A stretch of 7,050 nucleotides of DNA, taken from the NCBI GenBank assembly GCA_026389675.1, contig JAPLHJ010000280.1, positions 1 to 7,050 on the forward strand. Direction: 5' to 3'. The notes below the pieces were generated by a model. The model was given only the letters and a program-made list of their open reading frames with translations. It was not told where the DNA came from and did not search any database. The stretch comes from Chloroflexota bacterium. GTDB lineage: Bacteria > Chloroflexota > Dehalococcoidia > GIF9 > UBA5629. Made by a program: the position numbers and the translations under genes. Of this stretch, positions 1-5,770 are shown piece after piece (the stretch's first letter is position 1; each line of letters starts with the position of its first letter).

Positions 1-13
1 ATATTCTTAATGA

Positions 14-1294
14 TTATTTTTCGGCATAAACCAGATCGTTGCACTTAGCGCTGTCCTCCGGGTAATATTTGGACAGGATAAGATTGGTCACTACGGACAG
101 TGCAAAAACAGGCAGCGTCCAGATAAGTCCCCATTGCAACCCCGGCGCCCCTCCACCCAGACGGTCAGATATTGCGCCTACCGCGACCGTGCCCAGCGTG
201 GCGCCCAATCCCTGCATCACCAGTGCGGATATGCCGATGGCGGTTGATCTCAAGCCCGGTGCTATAACGTCATTCACGACGGCGAAACCGACGGGCAGGT
301 TCAGTGCTACAAAGAACATGCCGAGTCCCAATAATGTCAGGAAAGTTGGCACTGGCTGTCCGATGCTTATAAACGCCGCTGCAAAAAATATCAGAGCGAG
401 GAAGCATGTCAACGCAAGGAACAGCGGGCGGCCCCTGTTATAACGTCTCTGCCAGCGGTCGGCTAACAAGCCTCCCAGGGGGGCCAGGAACAGCACCAGG
501 GATACCAGTCCGAAATTGCGGCCTGCCGCCGCCGCATCCATGTTATATGCGCGCATCAGGATCGTCGGTGTCCAGACTGTAACTGCGACGGTAGTAGTAA
601 GGAAAAAGATCCCGCCTATGGTGGGCAAAAGGTAAGATTTGCATTTGAAAATGTCTGCCCAACTCTTGAAGTATTTTTTACTCAGGGTGGCTTCACCCTG
701 TTCCTTGACCGACTTATAATCGGGCAAAAAGTACACGATGACGGCCAGTATCAGCCCGGGGATACCGAAGACATAAAAGGGCACACGCCAGTCGCCCGTA
801 GCAGTGAGCAGCCAGCCACCTACTATCAGGCCAACCACCATGCCCAGCTGGCTGAAGGCAAAGAAGATACCGAGTATCAAAGACCTGACCTCCTTGCGGA
901 ACGAAACCGAGAGCCAGGCCTGGCCTACCGGGGAATAACCGGCTTCGCCGGCGCCGACCATGAATCTGGCCACCATCATTTGTCCAATGGTCATGCAAAA
1001 CGCCGTGGCCAGGGTCGCCGCGCTCCAGATTACAGCCATAAGTGCTATGACTTTACGGCGCGCCCACCTGTCTCCAAAAATGGCTGCCGGAAGGGTAAGT
1101 ATCGCTATACCGGCCGTGACCATGGCAACCAGGCCCCCTGCCTGCGCGTCTGAGAGCTTGAGGTTCGCCTTGACCGCTTCGAGTACCACGGTCATGATCG
1201 ACCGGTCTGCGAAATTGATCAGCCAGAGCAATGACAATATTACCAGTATGGTTACCGCTGAACCCCTGCTGACCTCATACTTTTTCTCTTCCAC
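14..1294 (-). CDS. MFS transporter, probably organic anion/carboxylate uptake or efflux
   Basis: Integral membrane permease of the major facilitator superfamily with about twelve hydrophobic segments over 426 residues, the usual family length. Numbered from the GTG start, an NFADR motif lies in the first helix, the classic motif A loop GDRWARRK is at about 74-81, GAGEAGYSP in helix 4 at about 114-122, and a second motif-A-like GGLLADRWQRR at about 274-284, the expected position in the second half. The overall look is that of the spinster-like/anion:cation symporter branches that carry organic acids, but the substrate cannot be read from sequence. I chose the GTG start at 1294 because AGGAG lies 7 nt before it; an in-frame TTG at 1318 would add eight polar residues with a weaker ribosome site. 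It is the last visible gene of the ligase operon, 79 nt after the Fe-S oxidoreductase, which suggests it moves that pathway's substrate or product. No terminator is visible in the 13 bases left. Confidence 0.9.
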   Translation of the reverse strand: MEEKKYEVSRGSAVTILVILSLLWLINFADRSIMTVVLEAVKANLKLSDAQAGGLVAMVTAGIAILTLPAAIFGDRWARRKVIALMAVIWSAATLATAFCMTIGQMMVARFMVGAGEAGYSPVGQAWLSVSFRKEVRSLILGIFFAFSQLGMVVGLIVGGWLLTATGDWRVPFYVFGIPGLILAVIVYFLPDYKSVKEQGEATLSKKYFKSWADIFKCKSYLLPTIGGIFFLTTTVAVTVWTPTILMRAYNMDAAAAGRNFGLVSLVLFLAPLGGLLADRWQRRYNRGRPLFLALTCFLALIFFAAAFISIGQPVPTFLTLLGLGMFFVALNLPVGFAVVNDVIAPGLRSTAIGISALVMQGLGATLGTVAVGAISDRLGGGAPGLQWGLIWTLPVFALSVVTNLILSKYYPEDSAKCNDLVYAEK

Positions 1295-1301
1295 GTTCCA
1301 A

Positions 1302-1306
1302 CTCCT
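1302..1306 (-). promoter_or_regulatory. Ribosome binding site deciding the MFS start
   Basis: AGGAG on the minus strand, 7 nt before the GTG at 1294-1292. It lies inside the longer TTG-initiated reading frame (1318), so it favours the shorter protein. The TTG itself is preceded only by AAAGGGA. Confidence 0.6.
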
Positions 1307-1373
1307 GTTATTATGCAAACTATCCCTTTGAATAGATTGAACGCAACCGTATCTGCAGACGTCTCATGTGCGT

Positions 1374-2384
1374 TTATGCCTCTTTCTTCTTCACCGGTAT
1401 TCCGGTTGAGCAGGGCACACCTACCGAGCATAGCCCACAGCCGTAGATGAAGATGTGATAATGCTTGTTACAATAAGCCAGCGATTTGGATACCCGTAGA
1501 TAACAGGTTTCCTTGTTATGTCCGTTCTCGTCAATAGCCTGAACCGGGCATTTTGCCGCGCATTTCAGGCACTTCACACCATTGTGGTGCAGGCAATTGG
1601 CGTGTATGTTTTCCGGCCGCAACCGGTCAGGCTGCAGCCGCAGATTAACAATGAAGCTGCCGCAGCGGTGTGCGGCGCCCTTTTCGGTGATGAGGAAGTC
1701 GTGCATGCCAAATGTCCCCAGGCCTGCCGCGTAGGCTATATGCCGGTGTGACCAGGGAGATGCCCAGCCTACCCTGGGATAACGCTGCTTTCGCATCAGG
1801 GGCGTGACATCAGGAGCTACCGCCAGCACACCTCTATCCATCAAATATGACACTATCTCCCTGACCATAGCCTGGCTGAATATCTCTCCCAGCAGGCGGG
1901 TATGCGCCCAGCGCTCGGATGGCCACTCGGTCACGGCCGCGTTCTCCTGCCGGGTCCTTTCCGTTATCGGCATTACGAAAGATATCACACTCAGGTCAGC
2001 GGCCTTGGGCGCAGGGACTCCGTTGTTGGCAGCCTGCCATGCCATCCACTCCTCCGGTGTCAGGTGGTGAGACCCGATGATTTTCTTGTCTTCCAGGAAA
2101 ATAGGGTCGTCGCCCCTAACAAAGCTGACCAGCGGCTTATCGAATATCTTCTCACCGGCAAATGGATACTCCATCGCATTCATAGGGTGATTTTCCACTT
2201 TCTGCTCGATAGTTACCCGGAACCATTTTTCGTCAAGAACCGGGGCGCCGGGGGCAGGGACATAGTCAGCATTGAATTTGGGCTGCCGAGGATGCCCTTT
2301 GCCTTTCATCTCGCCAACTGCGCTCTTAATGCCCCTGATATCTGTGATAAAAGATAGTTTCCGGTAACTATTGCGCACCGCCAT
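1374..2384 (-). CDS. QueG/reductive-dehalogenase-like [4Fe-4S] oxidoreductase
   Basis: Predicted cytoplasmic iron-sulfur oxidoreductase of 336 residues. The segment at about 214-250 (HRHIAYAAGLGTFGMHDF, then LITEKG and CGSFIVNL) matches the AGLG..G...LLIT..G pattern shared by epoxyqueuosine reductase (QueG) and reductive dehalogenases, both corrinoid enzymes. The C-terminus carries two cluster motifs: C264-x7-C272-x2-C275-x3-C279-P, then C294 and a second group C316-x2-C319-x5-C325 after YG, laid out as in QueG. There is no Tat signal, unlike respiratory dehalogenases, and no C-terminal HEAT-like repeats, unlike long QueG forms. The first 130 residues do not resemble QueG to my eye. It therefore looks like a distinct subfamily rather than the tRNA-modifying enzyme, and the operon with a CoA ligase and a lipid carrier suggests a metabolic reduction. 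Cobalamin binding is inferred from the superfamily. The ribosome site (TAGGTG, 6 nt before ATG) is modest. It lies 110 nt after the SCP2 gene. Confidence 0.75.
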   Translation of the reverse strand: MAVRNSYRKLSFITDIRGIKSAVGEMKGKGHPRQPKFNADYVPAPGAPVLDEKWFRVTIEQKVENHPMNAMEYPFAGEKIFDKPLVSFVRGDDPIFLEDKKIIGSHHLTPEEWMAWQAANNGVPAPKAADLSVISFVMPITERTRQENAAVTEWPSERWAHTRLLGEIFSQAMVREIVSYLMDRGVLAVAPDVTPLMRKQRYPRVGWASPWSHRHIAYAAGLGTFGMHDFLITEKGAAHRCGSFIVNLRLQPDRLRPENIHANCLHHNGVKCLKCAAKCPVQAIDENGHNKETCYLRVSKSLAYCNKHYHIFIYGCGLCSVGVPCSTGIPVKKKEA

Positions 2385-2494
2385 TTTGCACCTACTCTAT
2401 ATTTTAAATTCCCGTTGTTTTAATTTGCCGCTATGCGTATTGCCTTTCCCACATTTAATTAGGGATCTGTACTTTCCAACCATCACCTGATTGA

Positions 2495-2908
2495 TTATTC
2501 GGGAAATATTGCTTTGACAGACGACGTTGCCTCGGAAAGTGCGCGCGTGGCACCCGTTGCACGCATCACCTTGGCCATATTACCGGTGAGCTTAAGTTGC
2601 CTGGTCAGCAGCGCCTGCGTCCCGTCAAGTTTCTTTTCATTGATCTTTTTCCACGTGGCCAGATTGCCGGCAATGGTGAATTCCGGCTTGTATTTGTCCT
2701 TATCTTTCTCCTCGATTATTTCAGATTTACGGCACTTTCCATGCCAGAGATCGAGGTACAAATACCTTCTTTCTGCAATCGGGCCGCCCGGCTCCAGGAT
2801 AAAATAAAAATCACCCTCCCAGTCTTTGGCGGCTTCTTCATATTTCTTGCTCCCGTTGATAGCCTCGACAAAAGCATCGAGCCATCCCTGGCTTGCGAAC
2901 TCGTACAT
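2495..2908 (-). CDS. SCP2 sterol-carrier-domain protein
   Basis: Small soluble protein of 137 residues made of a single SCP2-like domain, a fold with a hydrophobic tunnel that binds fatty acyl chains, sterols or acyl-CoA. What is seen: an amphipathic N-terminal helix (about 5-30), a strand pair FYFILEP and YLYLDLWHG (34-57), then the typical second half from about 75 to 116, with PEFTIAG, a tryptophan helix (ATWKKI), LDGTQALL and KLTGNMAKVMR, which matches the usual family pattern of a K-L-x-x-x-G-[DN] strand followed by a helix. Length is normal for stand-alone bacterial SCP2 proteins. AGGAGG at 2915-2920 lies 6 nt before ATG. It starts 47 nt after the ligase stop, so the two are probably co-transcribed. 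The likely role is to hold or present the hydrophobic substrate or CoA ester of the neighbouring ligase; this is inferred from context. It could also be an enzyme subunit, since SCP2 domains occur fused to dehydrogenases. Confidence 0.8.
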   Translation of the reverse strand: MYEFASQGWLDAFVEAINGSKKYEEAAKDWEGDFYFILEPGGPIAERRYLYLDLWHGKCRKSEIIEEKDKDKYKPEFTIAGNLATWKKINEKKLDGTQALLTRQLKLTGNMAKVMRATGATRALSEATSSVKAIFPE

Positions 2909-2955
2909 CTCTCTCCTCCTTACTTATAGTTATCCAGGTCCCGTAGGGATCCCAC

Positions 2956-4554
2956 TTATTTCAGTTTGCGCAACTCAGCCCTGAGCATTTTACCCAGTAC
3001 ATTCTTGGGTAGAGCGTCGATAAACTGCACCTGCCTGGGAGTTTTAAACTTTCGCAATGATTTGCTGCAATACTCGATGATCTCTTGCTCGCTGTACTTT
3101 TCCCCCGGCTTAAGTACCACGAAGGCCTTGATCTCCTCTCCATAAACGCGGTCTGCCATTCCGACACAGCACGCTTCAGCCACCCCGGGATGGCTAGATA
3201 GGACATCCTCGACCTCTTTGGGAGATATGTTTTCGCCGCCTCTTATAATGAGGTCCTTTTTACGGTCGGTTATGTAGAAATAGCCGTCTTCGTCTCTGTG
3301 GCCGATATCACCGGTATGCAGCCAGCCGTTCTTGAGGGTTTCCGCCGTTTCCTCCGGCAGGTTCCAGTACCCTTTCATAACAGCCGTTCCTTTAACCACC
3401 AGCTCACCGGTAGCGCCGGCCGGCAGTTCACGGTCATTATTATCGAAGACGCTCATCTTGTTCCAGGCCAGCATATTTATGCCTATTGAGCCATACTTTG
3501 GCGGGGCTGATCCCGGGTTGCCTGACGTGGTAGCCCCCGACTCAGTCATGCCCCAACCCTCGTCGATGTGCACACCGACCTTCTCCTTCCACTTGAGGCC
3601 GACACCCGGATCAAGCGCGGCGGCACCGCAGGCACAGAACTTGAGCGACGACAGGTCGTATTTATCCAGGTCCGGGTAGTCCAGCATGTGTACATACATA
3701 GTAGGCACAAAGGCAACGTAGCCTATTTTCAGCTCCTGTATCAGCCTCAGGGCTTCCGCCGGGTTCCACCACTTCATCACGGCGAACCTCCCGCCTATCA
3801 GGGCGCCGAAGTTCAGGAAAGCGATACCATACGAGTGGGAAAGAGGTAACACCGCCAAGAACAGTATATTCCGGTTAGACCCGGTCACCATCTGCTCCTC
3901 TTCCACCATCCTGTGAGTTCTTTCATCCATCTGCCGTACTGTATTACTCACAGTGGTGGGTGCACAAAGGAACTGGAAATCAGCAAAGCAGACCGCGTTT
4001 ATCCAGAGCGTGTAGTGGGTGTGCATCACGCCTTTGGGATTGCCCGTTGTGCCGGAAGTATAAATGAGGGCTGCCAGGTCTTCATTATCCATATCCTCAA
4101 TCCGGCACTCATCTTTACTATCCTGTAGCAGCTTGCCATAATACAGCGTCTCCGGCACATCGGTTTTATCAATGAGCATGATATGCTTCAGATCAGGGGC
4201 ATTTTCCTGGGCAGCGCGGACCCAGGGCAGGTAATCCGAGTTGGTGATGGTCACTTTGGCTCCGCAGTCCTTGTAAATATAAGATATCTGGTCAGGTTTG
4301 AGTATAGGATTCATCGGGACTATGACTGCACCTATCCTGTAGACTGCGTTGAATGCCACAAATATCTCGATACAATTAGGTAATTGCGTAACTACACGGT
4401 CGCCCTTCCTTACACCCAGCGACTTCAAGGCATTGCCGAGGCGGCTGGCCATCCTATTCAATTCTGCATTGGTATACCATCTGCCCTCAAAATAGCAGGC
4501 ATCGTATTCCCCGAATTTCCGCAACCCATCTTCATACAAGTTAGCCAGGTTCAT
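2956..4554 (-). CDS. AMP-forming acyl-CoA synthetase (fatty or aromatic acid-CoA ligase)
   Basis: Activates a carboxylic acid with ATP to an acyl-adenylate and then to an acyl-CoA thioester, in the cytoplasm. All core motifs of the adenylate-forming family are present: P-loop YTSGTTGNPKG (165-175), LPLSHSYG (236-243), the adenine-binding GWGMTES (333-339), HTGD (413-416), the hinge DRKKDLIIRGGENISP (430-445) and the catalytic lysine K522 in PKNVLGK. Its 532 residues are normal for the family, and it resembles medium/long-chain fatty acid ligases, though substrate cannot be fixed by eye. One oddity is about 20-25 extra, mostly polar residues between the P-loop region and LPLSH (about 190-228), including RQMDERTHRMVEEEQ. 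The start is firm: GGAGGT (4561-4566) lies 6 nt before ATG. It is the first gene of the leftward unit with the SCP2, Fe-S oxidoreductase and MFS genes, under the palindrome-bearing promoter at 4650-4701. Confidence 0.95.
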   Translation of the reverse strand: MNLANLYEDGLRKFGEYDACYFEGRWYTNAELNRMASRLGNALKSLGVRKGDRVVTQLPNCIEIFVAFNAVYRIGAVIVPMNPILKPDQISYIYKDCGAKVTITNSDYLPWVRAAQENAPDLKHIMLIDKTDVPETLYYGKLLQDSKDECRIEDMDNEDLAALIYTSGTTGNPKGVMHTHYTLWINAVCFADFQFLCAPTTVSNTVRQMDERTHRMVEEEQMVTGSNRNILFLAVLPLSHSYGIAFLNFGALIGGRFAVMKWWNPAEALRLIQELKIGYVAFVPTMYVHMLDYPDLDKYDLSSLKFCACGAAALDPGVGLKWKEKVGVHIDEGWGMTESGATTSGNPGSAPPKYGSIGINMLAWNKMSVFDNNDRELPAGATGELVVKGTAVMKGYWNLPEETAETLKNGWLHTGDIGHRDEDGYFYITDRKKDLIIRGGENISPKEVEDVLSSHPGVAEACCVGMADRVYGEEIKAFVVLKPGEKYSEQEIIEYCSKSLRKFKTPRQVQFIDALPKNVLGKMLRAELRKLK

Positions 4555-4649
4555 CAGCTTACCTCCATAGAAAATTTATATGCAGTTACATCGAACAGCC
4601 AGCCTTCATCGAAACCCTCACCCGTGGATTAAAATTATTCATTAATGAG

Positions 4650-4674
4650 TAAATGACTGACCGCCAGTCATTTA
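4650..4674. promoter_or_regulatory. TetR-family-type palindromic operator
   Basis: A perfect 10-bp inverted repeat, TAAATGACTG (4650-4659) and CAGTCATTTA (4665-4674), around the 5-bp spacer ACCGC. Size and TGAC...GTCA core are typical of TetR-family operators, including those controlling fatty-acid and CoA-ester genes; the family assignment is inference. It overlaps the -10 box at 4674 and covers the expected transcription start near 4667, a geometry for repression. A second perfect 10-bp palindrome, TCATTAATGA, sits next to it at 4639-4648 and repeats the TCATT/AATGA part of the half-sites, so it may be an accessory site. No regulator gene is in the window. Confidence 0.7.
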
Positions 4675-4701
4675 TTTTAACACCCGCGGCGGTTTTGTCA
4701 A
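4674..4701 (-). promoter_or_regulatory. Sigma70-like promoter of the ligase operon
   Basis: On the minus strand, TTGACA (4701-4696, perfect -35 consensus) is followed after 16 bp by TAAAAT (4679-4674, one mismatch to TATAAT). The expected start near 4667 gives a leader of about 113 nt before the ligase ATG at 4554. The -10 box abuts the palindrome at 4650-4674. The promoter lies just after the dehydrogenase stop (4718), so the ligase can be transcribed apart from that gene. Confidence 0.7.
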
Positions 4702-4717
4702 GCCACCGTCCGAGCTT

Positions 4718-5491
4718 TTATCCCAGTTCTCTGAGCAGCGGTATCGCCCACCACTGCCATAGGGGCGCCACATAGCGTCGTTTGGGTCTCTTATCCTCAA
4801 CGGCCCTGACAATCTGCCGGGCTATGCTGGCCGTATCCTTCAGCTCTGACCTTATGATCATAGATTCCGATTTCTTGATAACGTCCATGTGCCCCTTGTA
4901 AAGTAAGCTGGAATCTATCCATTCGTATTTCTTGCCGATGTTCTTCTGGTTGAAATCGGTGTGGTAGCCCCCGGGATTGACCATGACAACATCGATGCCA
5001 AACGGTTTCAACTCGGTGCGCAGAGAAAATGCCACGCTCTCAAGTGCAAACTTCGACATCCCGTAAGGAGCCAGGAAAGGGGTAGGCATGAGCCCGGCCA
5101 TTGAGCCAATGAATATGATCCTTCCCTTTTGCATCTCAGCCATCCGGGGAATAAATCTACGGGTAAGCTCCAGGGCGCCGAAAACGTTTACGTCCAGGAC
5201 ACGTTTGACCCTCTCAAGGTCAATCTCGGCCAGCGGCCCTGAATCGCCGATCGCGGCATTATTTATCAGGACGTCTATGTCCCACTGGCCGGCTTTTTGC
5301 CTGTCTGCCGCATCCGTAACATCGAGCTTCTCGACGGTCACATTCGCCTTATTTTCCCCGAACGCGGCCCTGACGCTCTCAATCGACGCCGCAGCGTGCA
5401 CCGTTGCATAGATGGTGTGTCCTCTGGCAGCCAGATTGCGGGCGGCATCAAGCCCGATTCCACCTCTGCATCCAGTTATCAATATTTTCAT
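4718..5491 (-). CDS. Short-chain dehydrogenase/reductase (SDR)
   Basis: NAD(P)-dependent oxidoreductase of the classical SDR family with a Rossmann fold, acting on an alcohol/ketone substrate in the cytoplasm. The 257 residues carry every hallmark: cofactor loop TGCRGGIG (6-13), D57 in LDVTD, NNAA (77-80, a variant of NNAG), structural N102, and the catalytic S130, Y143 and K147 (Y-G-M-S-K), then NPGG (172-175). The general look is that of the retinol dehydrogenase/17-beta-hydroxysteroid-dehydrogenase-like classical SDRs, which often take hydrophobic substrates. The residue after strand 2 is H32 in ATVH, where NADP-users of this group often have arginine, so cofactor choice is open. The C-terminus (RRYVAPLWQWWAIPLL) is aromatic and hydrophobic, possibly membrane-touching or part of the substrate lid. 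The ribosome site is poor (AAAAGGAT ends right at ATG). It lies 163 nt upstream of the ligase gene and may serve the same pathway, but the intervening promoter suggests separate control. Confidence 0.9.
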   Translation of the reverse strand: MKILITGCRGGIGLDAARNLAARGHTIYATVHAAASIESVRAAFGENKANVTVEKLDVTDAADRQKAGQWDIDVLINNAAIGDSGPLAEIDLERVKRVLDVNVFGALELTRRFIPRMAEMQKGRIIFIGSMAGLMPTPFLAPYGMSKFALESVAFSLRTELKPFGIDVVMVNPGGYHTDFNQKNIGKKYEWIDSSLLYKGHMDVIKKSESMIIRSELKDTASIARQIVRAVEDKRPKRRYVAPLWQWWAIPLLRELG

Positions 5492-5613
5492 ATCCTTTTC
5501 TACATCTCTCTATTTCTACATCAGCCCCGGCTATCTGCTCTCACCTTTCCGCAACCAGCTCACCATGATAGATGAAAGTCCGAACCGCTGCCGTCTTCGC
5601 TGAGGCTTCTTCT

Positions 5614-5644
5614 ATTTTAGTTCGCGCCGTTGTCATTTTCGCAA
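5614..5644 (-). promoter_or_regulatory. Possible weak promoter of the SDR gene
   Basis: On the minus strand TTGCGA (5644-5639) and TAAAAT (5619-5614) are separated by 19 bp, longer than ideal. The predicted leader to the SDR ATG is about 115 nt. The -10 box belongs to an inverted repeat shared with the opposite promoter. Confidence 0.35.
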
Positions 5645-5658
5645 AGTTGTACTAAAAT
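5630..5658 (+). promoter_or_regulatory. Sigma70-like promoter of the Fe-S protein gene
   Basis: TTGTCA (5630-5635) and TAAAAT (5653-5658) with the optimal 17-bp spacer; each box has one mismatch to consensus. The start would fall near 5665, giving a leader of about 105 nt before the ATG at 5771. The -35 box is interleaved with the weaker minus-strand promoter. Confidence 0.6.
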
Positions 5659-5770
5659 GATCTCACGCTGGCATGTCGAACATTTGATAGATTAGCAATT
5701 CCTCATAATTTGGTCAAGCGGTTCAGTTGGCTGCATATATGCCCAAGTAATTTTCAGGAGGGCCGTTTAT

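Larger units (their letters stand above)
14..4701 (-). other. Predicted four-gene transcription unit
   Basis: Ligase, SCP2 protein, QueG-like oxidoreductase and MFS permease all run leftward with gaps of 47, 110 and 79 nt and no convincing terminator between them. A single good promoter with a palindromic operator precedes the first gene. The set reads as uptake, CoA activation, carriage and reduction of one hydrophobic acid. The 110-nt gap (2385-2494) is AT-rich and could hold an internal promoter, but I found no clear -35/-10 pair. The unit may extend past the left edge. Confidence 0.6.

Noticed and set aside
1319..1373. AACGCA...TGCGTT inverted repeat in the gap between the Fe-S oxidoreductase and MFS genes
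   Set aside because: Six-bp arms with a 23-nt loop and no T-tract; likely chance and not a terminator or attenuator.
1374..2384. Calling this gene queG outright
   Set aside because: The N-terminal third does not look like QueG, HEAT-like repeats are absent and the operon context is metabolic, so only superfamily membership is supported.
2385..2494. Internal promoter in the 110-nt gap before the QueG-like gene
   Set aside because: AT-rich with TAAAAT- and TTGGAA-like strings, but no pair at acceptable spacing.
4681..4717. Hairpin CGGTGG...CCGCCG just after the SDR stop, as a terminator
   Set aside because: The stem is only six pairs with a G-U wobble and no T-run follows on the minus strand; the loop holds the -35 box of the ligase promoter.
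5088..5575. Plus-strand open frames opposite the SDR gene, and similar frames opposite the other genes
   Set aside because: They lie antisense to genes with full family motifs, have no recognisable domains and lack good ribosome sites.
5733..5742. GCATATATGC palindrome in the leader of the Fe-S protein gene
   Set aside because: Only 10 bp in an AT-rich region and not repeated nearby; no basis to call it an operator.
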